From G963663495 sp963663495 (lineage in GTDB: Bacteria > Bacteroidota > Rhodothermia > Rhodothermales > Bin80), in assembly GCA_963663495.1 (NCBI GenBank), contig OY760427.1, forward strand, positions 868,001 through 932,000: a DNA stretch of 64,000 bases, written 5' to 3'. Positions 47,215 to 57,353 of this stretch are shown here, piece after piece; the first letter of the stretch is position 1; each line of letters begins with the position of its first letter. The notes below the pieces were generated by a model, which was given only the letters and a program-made list of their open reading frames with translations, did not search any database and was not told the origin of the DNA. The position numbers were made by a program, and so were the translations under genes.

Positions 47215-49052
47215 CCTCCCTTATTCATGAGGGAGTTAAGTGGCGGGGAATCGTCGTTTAATATTATGGTGTAATATGTTGATTATACACGGTTTGCATG
47301 GGATCCTGTGCGACGCTCAAACGTTCAGAAACCCCAATACCCATTCACCCTGTAACACACCCGATGCCAGATCCCAAATCCAACCTTCTGTTCGCTTGCC
47401 AGTTCAATAGATCCGTTAAAGTTGTACGCTCCAAGACCGATAATCTAACATCGGATGCGGGCGTCATTCCTATGCGCCTGCTCATGGTGATCAGCACCTT
47501 GGCATGCCGACTCGCTTCCGTGCTTAAGGACAATCGGTCCCAAGCTCGGATTACGCATAGCCTTGAGGAGTTAGTGTGACAGTACCTGCTGCAACATGTG
47601 CGGGGGTGGGGACGTCAGTCAGATGCGGACAAGCTTCGAAGGGACCCCGCCATGCGCGTGGCCACTTCTTCCAAAAGGGGTATGGAGGTTTTGCAGGACG
47701 ATAGGCCCCTTGCATCCCAGCCAACCATGTCTCGCTTCGTGCACATGTTGGCCGGGAAAAAGAATTTCAAGAAGTTGCGCCATTTTGCAGAGACATTCGC
47801 CATGGAGCACCTGGTGCAGCGTGGTGGCGGGAAGCGCCGCCCCGAGGTAGTCTTTGATGTGGACGGTGTACCGGTAGATACGCATGGCAAGCAGCAGGGC
47901 AGCAAATGGAACGGGTATTATAAGCGCACCATCTTTCTGCCTCTTATCGCCATATGCGGTGAGTCGGGCGATATGTTGGGGGCGGAATTGCGAGGGGGCA
48001 CGCAAAATGTGGTGAAGGACTGCTACGGTTTCATTCGACGCATTGGGCTGGCATTGCGTGAACATGTGGCCGACAAGGTCATTGTCCGATTGGACGCAGG
48101 CTTCAACAGTGGAGAGTTATGTGATAAGCTGGAGAACGACCGTATCGGCTATGTGATGCGTCTGAAAGGAAACGATGTGATTGACGGGCTTGCGGCGCCT
48201 CATTTGGAGGGTGATCAGCCGTCGGACGAATGCTACCACGAACTGCGCTACCGTGCAAAGTGCTGGTCCGTAGAGCGTCGTGTGGTGCTCGTGGTTGTTC
48301 CGGTGCCGGGAGAGCTTTTTCCGCGGCATTTCTATCTGATCACCGATCTGGATGCAGAAGCCTATCCGGCAGAGCAGCTTGTGAATCTGTACCGGAAGAG
48401 AGGAAAGGCGGAAAAGCACTTCGGGGAGCTGAATGCGGCTTGCTCCATGGCGCTGTCGTCGGTTCCCCGTCCGAAGACACACTATAAGGGCCGGCCTGTA
48501 GTGCGGGTGCCTGATGAGTCGGAGCAGGATGATTCGGAACAGGAAGCCGAGATCCGAGCCGAGAACGAGGTCCTGCTACAGGTATACCTTCTAACTTATC
48601 AGCTCATGCATGTGGGGCGCTGCCTTATGCGGGAGCCTGACGAATCCCAGATAAGTCTGAGTACCTATCGCGAGCGTGTACTCAAGGTGGGGGCCCGCTT
48701 CGTACAACACGCGCGCAACATCGTTATCCACATTGCCGCCAGCGCAGATGCTGCATGGGAGCAATTTTGGCGACGTTATTGTCAACTCACATGGATCACG
48801 CTTCCCTTGAAGAGCTAGCCAAGTCATATTTGCGCCTGCGCTTCGACACCGCAGGCGCCCAACGCGGAAAGCGGAAAGAGAAGGTAGGCAGAGGTGTGTC
48901 TACCCGACAGACGTCTTCCCAAAATCTCGGTAATGTGACCGCTATCGTGTCGGGAAAAGGGCCTAAACTGGTGTTTTCAGCCCCTCTCATGGTCGTCCCT
49001 ATGCATGAACAACGCACAATCGGTCCTGCAGGTACCAAACAGCACTTTTAGA
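47215..49052 (+). mobile_element. IS1380 copy lacking its right terminus
   Basis: Left end CCTCCCTTATTCATGAGGG at 47215. The sequence follows the intact copy (reverse orientation at 10919-12848) but stops at 49052, about 90 bases before the expected terminus, where an IS66 end begins. Confidence 0.9.
47298..48818 (+). pseudogene. IS1380 transposase with a premature stop
   Basis: Near-identical to the protein at 11185-12765, but an arginine codon became TGA at 47577, after the SLEELV stretch. Downstream, the DDE region is otherwise open to 48818. It has two pentapeptide repeats instead of six. Confidence 0.9.
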
Positions 49053-51120
49053 GTATCCGTCCGGTGAAGTACATTAAAACCGAGGGTATTTACTCTCTCA
49101 ATTAGAGTAAGTTAGAGCGCGGTTCGAAGGTTTATGGGCTAGCGTCGGTTGGGTGTGCAGGAGTCAAGTACCTAACAGCGTATTCGCAGACCCGTACACG
49201 GATCTATCGGATGACCCGGGCGCGCCTGTTTAGGGGCTCCTATGCCGCTTTCTTGACGGTAGCTTGCTGCAAGTCCCGACTGGCTTTCCAATGATGGGGC
49301 AAGAGTTCAGCCATGCGGTCGGCAGGATGTGTCGGAAGACGGCGTAGTACGTCGGTAAGTCATTCAATCGGGTTTGTCGATTGCAACTTGCATGTGGCAA
49401 AAAGAGCGTACAGTACTGCGGACCGCTGCGCTGCCGCATGCGATCCCGCAAACAGATGGTTTTTTCGACCAAGCGCAATCGCTCGCATCTGGTTCTCGAC
49501 CAGATTGTTATCGATCTCAACCTTGCCGTCTTCCAGGTAACAAGCCAGCTTCTCCCACCTGTTGAGCATGTACCCCACGGCTTCATCCCATCCCGCACTC
49601 GGCCGGTGCTCACGACTCTCCTCAAGCCATGGCTTCAACTTCTCCAGTACCGGCCGTGCCTCCTCCTGTCGTACCTCCACACGCCGAGCCGGACCAGCTC
49701 CCTCCTTACGCAACCCACGCTCTATCGCATACAACTGCCGGATTTCCTCCATTACATGGCGCACCTTCTTGGGCTCCTTTTTCCTGCAGTCATAAAACTT
49801 GCGACGCGCATGCGCCATACATCCAAACAGCGTTATCCCGCCCCGCGTACCAAACGCATCGTACACCACATACCCGTCGGTTTGCATCGCCCCTCTATAT
49901 CCGCGCAAGAATTCCCACGGTCCAGCGCGCGCACGGCTCGGGCTGTAATCCATCATCACCACCTTCGCCCGCGGTGCCGGGTATACCCAAAGATAGCCGC
50001 GATGCGTCTTTCCTTTGTTTTTCTTCCCTTTCTTCTTCGGCTTTTGCACCGGGAACGTTGTCTGATCCACCTGCAGATACCCGCTACGAAGCACCTCCTT
50101 ACGCAACGCATCTCCTAACGGACCCAGATACGTCGCTACCTTCGCAATCCAATCCCCCATTGTAGCAGCCGATAGCTTCACGCCATGGCGCTGAAACTTC
50201 TTCCGCAGCCGGTATAGCGGCATATGATCCACGTATTTGGCTACCGCCAAATACGCCAACAACCCCGGACCCGCCTTCCCCTTCGGTATGACACGCTTCG
50301 GCAACGGCGCTATGACCACCCCCTTACGAGGCTCCTTGCAGACAACGTACTTCGGCCGCACAATCCGTACTACCCTCGTGAAGCCCGGCACATATTCCAG
50401 GTACTCCGTTACTTCCTCGCCGATGTACTTCATACCCGCGGTGCTGCCCTCCGGCTCAAGGCGGATCACCTCTCTGGGCAGATGGTCCGGAATCGGCCCG
50501 CGCACCGGCTTGTTCTTCCCACGCCGCTTGCGCTTTACCAGGACATCCTCCTCCTCGGGCTCAACAGCTTCTGGTTCCTCTCCAGACAACCGGCCTTGCT
50601 GCGCATTGTCCGCCGGCGTGTAACGCTCACTCTTTTTGCCAGGGAGTAGGCGATACGCTTGTTCCAACCTATCTTCCAGACGGCTAATCTTCGCAGCCTG
50701 ATCGGCAATTGTCGCAGCCTGATCCGCGTTGTTCTTAGATAGACGATCGGCTTTTTTCTCCAAGCGACGGACCTGTTTTCGCAGATCCTTGCTCTCAGCC
50801 TCGCGGTTTCTTAGCCTCTGAAAAAGGGCTTCACTGGCAGGAGAGGAGGGGGAGAAAGATGCCTTGGGCCACATAATTTATGTACATGTGCGCTCTCCAC
50901 AGTGTTCCGATTCTTCTACCCCAAAACCCATGTTTTTTGTCCCCAACAGCGCTGATTGCTGACTGCATTCAGGAGCTTGGACGATAAGCTGCACACCACT
51001 CCGAAATTCCCAAATCGGCACACCAAACCCGGCGTATAATCACCTTGCACTAAGCTCTACAAGCGGACTACGCAGACCAATGCTAAGCCCGCTTTACCAT
51101 GTACTTCACCGTACGGATAC
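49053..51120 (-). mobile_element. IS66-family element (transposase only)
   Basis: Ends GTATCCGTCCGGTGAAGTAC at 49053 and GTATCCGTACGGTGAAGTAC inward from 51120. Closely related to the interrupted copy at 13616-20348. No target duplication is found: CTTTTAGA on the left, GACAGCAT on the right, so one flank has been lost or rearranged. Confidence 0.9.
49240..50874 (-). pseudogene. IS66 transposase with a late stop
   Basis: 504 codons are open from the ATG at 50874: N-terminal coiled coil, EVTEYLEYVPGFTRVVRIVR, QVDQTTFPVQKPKKKGKKNK, DNNLVENQMRAIALGRKNHL. A tryptophan codon is TGA at about 49360, and 40 C-terminal residues (to LPHHWKASRDLQQATVKKAA-type sequence) follow in the same frame to 49240. 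Loss of the last 40 residues may or may not abolish activity. Confidence 0.88.
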
Positions 51121-51699
51121 GACAGCATCCTGCGGGTGTGGACGTAGTATTGTCTCTGGCAAGCGGCAATCCTGCGGCGGAAACGGAGGAGATTCGCAGT
51201 GCACTGTTCTGCCTCCCGGAGGGGGCAAGTGACGGCACCATTCCGTTACCCGCACATGTGTATCTTCCTCCCTCCCATCGGAAGGCATTGCATCCGGATG
51301 TCTCGCTTATTACAGGAAGTCCGAGGATCCGGCAAGACTTTCTGGTGGAGAGCGCTGCAAAGGCCGACGATTCAGTCTATACTACCCAACTTGCATCCAC
51401 GTCTATCGTCCGTCGCCAGCGCTGAAATCAAGGCCGGGTTTGGTCCCGAGCCGTCCAATGATGACTATCCTGAGCAGAAAGAAATTGATGCCTTGATGGA
51501 TGATGGGGTGGAGCCCCAAGAAATTTGGCGGGCAGTGCATGCTAGGCACTTAGCCCTACCGTGTGCCCAGTTCAGATACGTGACACTGTATAATATTTAT
51601 CTGTTCTTGCAAGTTCGGTGTAGTGATTGGTTCTTTCAAGAGGTGCGGAGCCCTTGGACCGGAGTGATGCTTGCACCGGGGATGCGGGAAGCGTAGCAC
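51121..51699 (+). pseudogene. 5' remnant of a P-loop ATPase
   Basis: One frame gives LFCLPEGASDGTIPLPAHVY, LPPSHRKALHPDVSLITG; a one-base shift at about 51327 then gives VRGSGKTFWWRALQRP, a Walker A, and continues with ASAEIKAGFG, EIDALMDDGVEPQEIWRAV. Upstream it is cut by the IS66 element and downstream by the ISNCY-like element. The C-terminal half of what looks like the same protein family is at 56188-57099. Confidence 0.7.
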
Positions 51700-51707
51700 C
51701 TATTTGG

Positions 51708-53626
51708 TGTTTGCCAGAAAAGTATGGTCTTGCGAGCGACTCTTGGCTGAGTGGGGGGCTGGAATTCGAATTGGGGATCGGAATGACAAGTCAGCAAGGA
51801 TTTTTCGACGGTAACGGTGCCGACTTTGTCCGCTCACGCCGGCAATCCTAGGGTTTTGACGTTGATCAGACGTGTTTTTGTCGTCCATCAGCGAGGCATG
51901 AACATACGTTGGCCTCTCGCCCTTGCAGGCTACCTTGATTCTGTGCTGAAGACGCTCGCGCGAGTACCTACGCCGCGCGCTTGCGGGCCTGCTCGCACCG
52001 CCTTCGTCGCTCCTCGCTCCGCTTCACTATCTGTCCGATACGGTGCACATTTGCCGCTACCACTACCAGCGCCACCGTTCGAACAAAGCCTTCCTTGCCA
52101 CGGGTCCGTATCAAACCCAGGCCCCGATGATTCAAATTGTTGATCGCCGACTCCACTGCCGGATGCTGACGACGACCCTCCACAAACTTCGGATCGGATT
52201 CCCTCTCCTTGTCCGCTTTGCTCAACTTACCCCTCTTCGGCATGATCACCGTGTCCAACACCGGCTCCAGCGCCTTACGGTTCTTTACCGATGAGTATCC
52301 CTTATCCATGCTGCACGATGTGATCGCCGGATACCGATCCTTCGCTTCCTTCATAAACCCCACAATCATATCCGAATCCACCCCTTCGTGCAGTATCTGA
52401 TGCCACAATATCAACTGATGCTGATCCTCCAGCACGCATACCGGCAGACCCAACTCCGCAATCACCCCCGCCTTCCCCTTGGTGATCCAACGAGTATGCG
52501 GCTCATGTATCGAAAATACCTTCTCATCATGCGGAATCACCTCCCCCTTCAACAAACGCCTATCTACTTGATCTATCTGCCTTTGTGCATCTGCCAAGTA
52601 CCGCAACACCTCCTCAAGATCCGCGTCTTTCTCCTTCAACACGCTGACACTGCTCTCCGCACGCTCAATCAGAACACGACACATCTTCACATACTTTCTC
52701 ACCTTCGACTCATCACGCCACTGACGGTGCGTACGCACCCGGTTGAAGGCCTTCTTCAAGGTACGACTCCAGTACACAGCCTTGCGCCAGCCCGCAAGGC
52801 TGTGCGCCTCACATGCGCAATGCAACTCCCGAATCAGGCACCGCATTGATTCCCACAACAAACGAACATCCGTAGGCCACTCCACATTCGCTTTGGCCAC
52901 CGCCGAATCAACCCGGCAAAGAAGCGGCTCCTCTGGCTCCTGTTCTACCAATCGGTGACCGCAAGCCACCACCGCATCGTTGATCTGCTTCAGGATGTCC
53001 GCTGTTAGCAGGCTCACGTTATCAATAACGGTCTGCAGCTGATAGACAGGCTCGTCCCAGAAATTCGTATGCCCCAGCATCTGGCGCACCTCCAAATGAT
53101 TGGCGGCCAGGCTCCTCAAACGATCAAAATCGCAGTTGAGGGCCTGCTTCAATACCCCCAAGACAAAGACGCGCCAAAGTGCCATCCCCGGACGACCACG
53201 CTGCAAATCAATATTCGGAAGCAACTGCTTCTCCAGGATCTCAAAGATCTTCTGCCGAGCCGTTGGGTCGCAATACAGGTGCTGCAGACCTTTTAGCACT
53301 GCCGGTATATCGTCCCGGTCTTTGGGGTGGAAGGTTATCTCTTCAATGGGGACCTGCCCGAGCTTAAACTGTGTATCCTCTACAATCCGCATGGTATTAA
53401 TCGTATGAATAATCGGCCCCAAGGGGCCTTATATCGATGAAAACGCCCGAAACAGAAGGATTTGGCCAAACATTCGTTAGAGACACGCTGGCTGAATAAT
53501 CTGCAATGTGCAAATACGGTATGGCTCATATCCATCTGTAACCGTAACGCTTACAGATGGATAGAACGAGTATCAAACGGCCTTGTTTCGCCGTTTTTCA
53601 GCCCTCCTACCTTTTTCTGGCAAACA
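51708..53626 (-). mobile_element. Complete ISNCY-like insertion sequence
   Basis: Ends TGTTTGCCAGAAAAG (51708) and TGTTTGCCAGAAAAAG (inward from 53626), with CTATTTGG duplicated at 51700-51707 and 53627-53634. Length 1919 bp with an intact transposase. Confidence 0.9.
51968..53392 (-). CDS. ISNCY-like (ISDol1-type) transposase, intact
   Basis: 474 residues from the ATG at 53392 (a TTG at 53422 is possible). CRVDSAVAKANVEWPTDVRLLW carries the first aspartate of the DDE-like core, VFSIHEPHTRWITKGKAG and TSCSMDKGYSS follow, then AVESAINNLNHRGLG. Family assignment rests on the DSxVxxxxVxxPTD pattern. A GGCCCCAAGGGGCC hairpin lies upstream at 53415-53428. Confidence 0.82.
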   Translation of the reverse strand: MRIVEDTQFKLGQVPIEEITFHPKDRDDIPAVLKGLQHLYCDPTARQKIFEILEKQLLPNIDLQRGRPGMALWRVFVLGVLKQALNCDFDRLRSLAANHLEVRQMLGHTNFWDEPVYQLQTVIDNVSLLTADILKQINDAVVACGHRLVEQEPEEPLLCRVDSAVAKANVEWPTDVRLLWESMRCLIRELHCACEAHSLAGWRKAVYWSRTLKKAFNRVRTHRQWRDESKVRKYVKMCRVLIERAESSVSVLKEKDADLEEVLRYLADAQRQIDQVDRRLLKGEVIPHDEKVFSIHEPHTRWITKGKAGVIAELGLPVCVLEDQHQLILWHQILHEGVDSDMIVGFMKEAKDRYPAITSCSMDKGYSSVKNRKALEPVLDTVIMPKRGKLSKADKERESDPKFVEGRRQHPAVESAINNLNHRGLGLIRTRGKEGFVRTVALVVVAANVHRIGQIVKRSEERRRRCEQARKRAA

Positions 53627-53819
53627 CTATTTGGCATGCGCGAGAGGCGCACGCCTATGCGATAGACATACGTCGGCGCTATAACGCCCGGTAGCTCGGG
53701 CGTCTTTACAGTTCTCTTCCGAATCCCCGTTGCCATCGCACTAAACGTTGGCGCGGCAACGACGCTGGGGGGCAGGTATCACTCCCTGCTATGGGTACGT
53801 TTGTTGCTTCGCGTGCTCG
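53627..53819. other. Short gap between two IS elements
   Basis: A frame reading HAREAHAYAIDIRRRYNAR runs from the ISNCY-like target site to about 53694. It may be a small fragment of the interrupted host gene. Nothing else is seen. Confidence 0.3.
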
Positions 53820-56135
53820 TCATTCTCGCTTTACGATGAGATCCTCTCTCCGTATCATATGGTATCGCTTCTCAAGGACGGCAAAGGTCTTGGCCCCTAT
53901 CTCCAACCGGCTGTAGCCGCGCCAGATGACCTCGGAGCCTGGAGGCCGGTCCTTCTTCCGATCCATATAGCCACCAAAGACGGCCACCACCCGAATAGCA
54001 GCCCCGAGTGTCTTTGGAGGCGGCAGTCCAAACTCGTCGGCAAGCTCGTGCAACAGGCGCAGTTCCATCTCATCAAACAATCCTTCCGGCGACGCTTCGG
54101 GTTCCTCGCGCCCCAGAAGCGTCATCAATAGCAGGCGCCACGCCATCACCATATAGATCGTAATGGCATTGTGCAGACTCTTGGCCTGCCGCATACCCAG
54201 CCGCTCTACCGCACAACCGCTCTTGAGCACACGGAACATGTCTTCCACACGCCACCGCAACACGTAGTAGCCTACCACCTCAATAGCTTGCTCCAGCGTC
54301 GTAACCTCTTGGGTCGTCAATAGATACCACTGTACCGGTCGCTCTCCGGCTGGCGGCTGCACCTCCCGAACATGAATCGCACTGACCTGCACCGGATCCT
54401 CCTGCGACTTACCCGGCGCCGGAAGCGATAGGCGGCGGAAACGTACCTGCATCCGCGCCAGACGGCCCGACCGCCCCTTATGCTTGACTCGGCCTGACTT
54501 CACGCGGCGGCTCAAACGAGCAATCGGCACTTCCATGTGTCCTGCCGGACGGCCCGACCGCATGGTCGCAAACAACTTGGGAGACTTTTTACCCAATAGC
54601 CGATTCGCCTTGGCTCGCACCAATATGTCCACACGCCCTGCCCTGCGCTGCTGCGCCAGGATTGCAAACACATCCGCCTCGCGGTCCATGACACACAGCA
54701 CACGGGTACGACCGCTCAGATGCGAGGCGGCTTCCGCTATGTCCCGCACGCCGTCTATCCATAACTGCGTCTTAGGAGCAGGAGCCTCTTGGTCGGTTGT
54801 ATAGGCACAGCGTAAGATCCCCAACGGCACACCGTCCTCACCCACCGCCAGCGTAGCGTGCAAATGCACTCCTTTTGCCTTTGATGTGGTCTGATTGTGC
54901 CCTATCACATCCAACCCCTCGCACGCCGGACGAGTACTGTAGCTGATGTCCGTGCCATCCTGGACGCACAGCACCGTCCGTTGCGTACGCATCCGCTCTA
55001 TCGTGCGATCACGATGCGGCTGCAAAATCTTCTCCGGCGTGATCTCGTTCTCGGCCGCTTTCTCCAAAAAACGGTAGTATCCCCGTATACCCGCCCGATC
55101 AGCGTCCAGATTGGCCGTGATCAATTCTCCTGGAGTGCGTGAAAGCATGGTCATGCTGTGTACCAACTGGTCCGAACGGCGTTTGTCCCCCAACGGCGCT
55201 CCACCAAACTCCTGTTCTGCCCATGTATCACTGGCCAGCCCCGCACCCACCTCAAGCTCGGGATACGCCTCCACAACCGGCACTCCAAGCTCCTGCCTCC
55301 AATCACCACCCAGATCATACACGAAAACCGCCTTCTTCTCTTTGGTGCATGCATTACCAGGAGCATGACGCCCACGCCCCTTGGTTTTCCCCACACACTG
55401 AAACCCCGCAGCCCGAAAACACGTGCCGCGATGTTCGGGGCCCACAAAGGTCTCTATCACCCACGGCACATACCCGTAACGGTTCTCAAAATCCTCCGGA
55501 AAACGACGCAATACCTTCCCCAGTGTATGGCTGGCAAGGTTCCTGATCCGCACCATGGAGCGAATCAGGAACCGATTCAAACCCACGACATGGTCCCGGT
55601 AGTCCTCACGCTGCTCGTCCGACCACGCCATCCATCTGTCGCGCGCCTTCAGATACAGCGCCGCAGCCGCAAAGCCTATCGCTCCGATGTAGCCATGCTC
55701 GCTCCCGACAAGATAGCGCAACTGCCGTCCGACAAACCGTGGCGCACACAACGGATGCTCGGCCTCCACAAGCGTATTCCAGATCGCACGCTGCCCGGCA
55801 TCTTCTACCAATTCCAATTCCAGGCCGCGCACATCCTTGAGCAACGTCGGCACTCCAACAGGCGCAGGTACCGGTTCGTCCAACAAACGAGGCACTGTGC
55901 TTCGGACCACACGCTTCGGTGCAGGCAAGGACAGCGCACCCTCGGCTTCGAGTGTCTTGAGCGCCTGCAAACAACTGCTGTGCTGCACACGCCCTAAGGC
56001 ATCATAAAAGCCAAACGCTTCACTCACACGGCGACTTATCGCTGTGCGACCATCGTCAGGATGCTGCTCCATGACCTCTGTCAACTCACATGGAGCGGCA
56101 CGCAGTGTCTTCAGAATCTGATGTTGAACCACCAT
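53820..56135 (-). CDS. IS4/Tn5-type transposase with an N-terminal DruA-like (DUF4338) domain, intact
   Basis: 771 residues. About 1-75 is a helix-turn-helix region. Residues 95-290 resemble DUF4338/DruA: VGRQLRYLVGSEHGYIGAIG, NRFLIRSMVRIRNLASHTLG, YVPWVIETFVGPEHRGTCFR, TKGRGRHA. From about 325 there is the Tn5-type DNA-binding domain WAEQEFGGAPLGDKRRSDQL, then DDE: VQDGTDISYST, VLCVMDREADVFAIL, YYVLRWRVEDMFRVLKSGC. All three acidic residues are present. Termini were not identified. DruA is a core protein of the Druantia defence system; here the domain is part of a transposase. It separates the two halves of the broken P-loop ATPase. Confidence 0.88.
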   Translation of the reverse strand: MVVQHQILKTLRAAPCELTEVMEQHPDDGRTAISRRVSEAFGFYDALGRVQHSSCLQALKTLEAEGALSLPAPKRVVRSTVPRLLDEPVPAPVGVPTLLKDVRGLELELVEDAGQRAIWNTLVEAEHPLCAPRFVGRQLRYLVGSEHGYIGAIGFAAAALYLKARDRWMAWSDEQREDYRDHVVGLNRFLIRSMVRIRNLASHTLGKVLRRFPEDFENRYGYVPWVIETFVGPEHRGTCFRAAGFQCVGKTKGRGRHAPGNACTKEKKAVFVYDLGGDWRQELGVPVVEAYPELEVGAGLASDTWAEQEFGGAPLGDKRRSDQLVHSMTMLSRTPGELITANLDADRAGIRGYYRFLEKAAENEITPEKILQPHRDRTIERMRTQRTVLCVQDGTDISYSTRPACEGLDVIGHNQTTSKAKGVHLHATLAVGEDGVPLGILRCAYTTDQEAPAPKTQLWIDGVRDIAEAASHLSGRTRVLCVMDREADVFAILAQQRRAGRVDILVRAKANRLLGKKSPKLFATMRSGRPAGHMEVPIARLSRRVKSGRVKHKGRSGRLARMQVRFRRLSLPAPGKSQEDPVQVSAIHVREVQPPAGERPVQWYLLTTQEVTTLEQAIEVVGYYVLRWRVEDMFRVLKSGCAVERLGMRQAKSLHNAITIYMVMAWRLLLMTLLGREEPEASPEGLFDEMELRLLHELADEFGLPPPKTLGAAIRVVAVFGGYMDRKKDRPPGSEVIWRGYSRLEIGAKTFAVLEKRYHMIRREDLIVKRE

Positions 56136-56187
56136 GCCGCCAATCTAAGCGGCATGAATTACAATGTTAAGTAAGGGTACCGGTTGA

Positions 56188-57099
56188 ACGGTAGACTTAG
56201 CCAAGGCGAATCACCCGCTCAAGGTTCTTGATTCCTGGATTGAACATGCGAGATATGTTAAGGATAATCCAAGTGCGATCGGGCAGTTATTCTTGGCTTG
56301 CGACACCGAGCTGGATGATCGAGGATGCTACTCTATCGTCCTGTTTGACGGACTGGACCGAAGTTCGGCTAGACGGAACCTGGTTGTTGACCTGGTGCGG
56401 GGTTTGCTACTCCATGCTTTGGACATGCGTTGTTATCGCAGACTGCGTGCGAAGGTCTTTCTCAGGTCGGACCAAGCTACCGAGCCGACAATCGGTGATT
56501 TTTCCGATTCTTCGAAGGTGATTTCCTCGTCGGTGCAATTGACATGGTTGCGCCGAGACCTGTTTGGCATGCTATGGCAGTTCTTGGGAAATTGGGGTAG
56601 CGGTGGAAAACTGCTACGCAAAAAGCTGGCAGATGGCGCATGGCCATCATTCGCGATGGGTGAGGACACCATCTATGTCGTTCCATTGAGCGTGACTAGA
56701 GAAGATGAAGTATTGCGTGAGCGGTTTCACGCCATTATCACGGGACCATGGATGGGAACCAACCCTCGGCGTGGATTTCCATTTACATGGATTCCAAATC
56801 ACTTAGGCGATGCACATCAACTTGTTAGCCCGCGGTCATTCGTTGAAGCCCTGCGGGCAGCGGCACGTGATACCGCAACCAATTTCCCGGACCACTCCCA
56901 TCCCCTCCACTATAAGAGCATAAAGCGTGGCGTTCAGCACGCCTCAAAGATTCGTGTGAGGGAACTGGTGGAGGATTACCCTTGGATCCAGGCCGTTGTT
57001 GGCTCGCTTGAGGGTACGGTAGTTCCATGCGGGTTCGACAAAGTGAGCGAACGGTGGGAAACCAACGATATTCTCAGCCATCTTAGTTCCCGCAGGTAA
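56188..57099 (+). pseudogene. 3' remnant of a P-loop ATPase
   Basis: The frame is open from about 56188 without a proper start. VLDSWIEHARYVKDNPSAIG is followed by a Walker-B-like YSIVLFDGLDRSS, then RRLRAKVFLRSDQA, VQLTWLRRDLFGMLWQFLGN, ITGPWMGTNPRRGFPFTWIP and VSPRSFVEALRAAA. It probably belongs to the same gene as 51121-51699, now split by the ISNCY-like and IS4 insertions, and was neighbour to the TIR gene at 58845. Confidence 0.72.
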
Positions 57100-57353
57100 T
57101 AAGGGGTACCGATACCAGCCGCGCAGCATTAATAACGGAGCTATTGGCATTTGCCAGGAACTGGTAGAGTTGGGGGGTTTTCAGGCGCCTCAAGGATGAC
57201 CGAGTTGACATGCCCGATGTGTTTCGAATGGCGTTTGGTCTTGGTCGTAGAGGCGGCATTAAGCCGGTAAAGTGAGTCTATTCTTGTGGCAATGAATACG
57301 AAGGTCTGCTATGATGTCATTGTCGCGCACCCAATGCGTAACGCGGACTGTTG
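57100..57353. other. Gap without a supported gene
   Basis: 254 bases between the ATPase remnant and the convergent DUF4143 gene. No ORF with a motif and no clear hairpin. Confidence 0.45.

Noticed and set aside
53748..56160. Terminal inverted repeats for the intact IS4/DruA element
   Set aside because: Only a weak CTATGGGTAC/GTACCC-type similarity was seen and no target duplication, so no boundaries are given.
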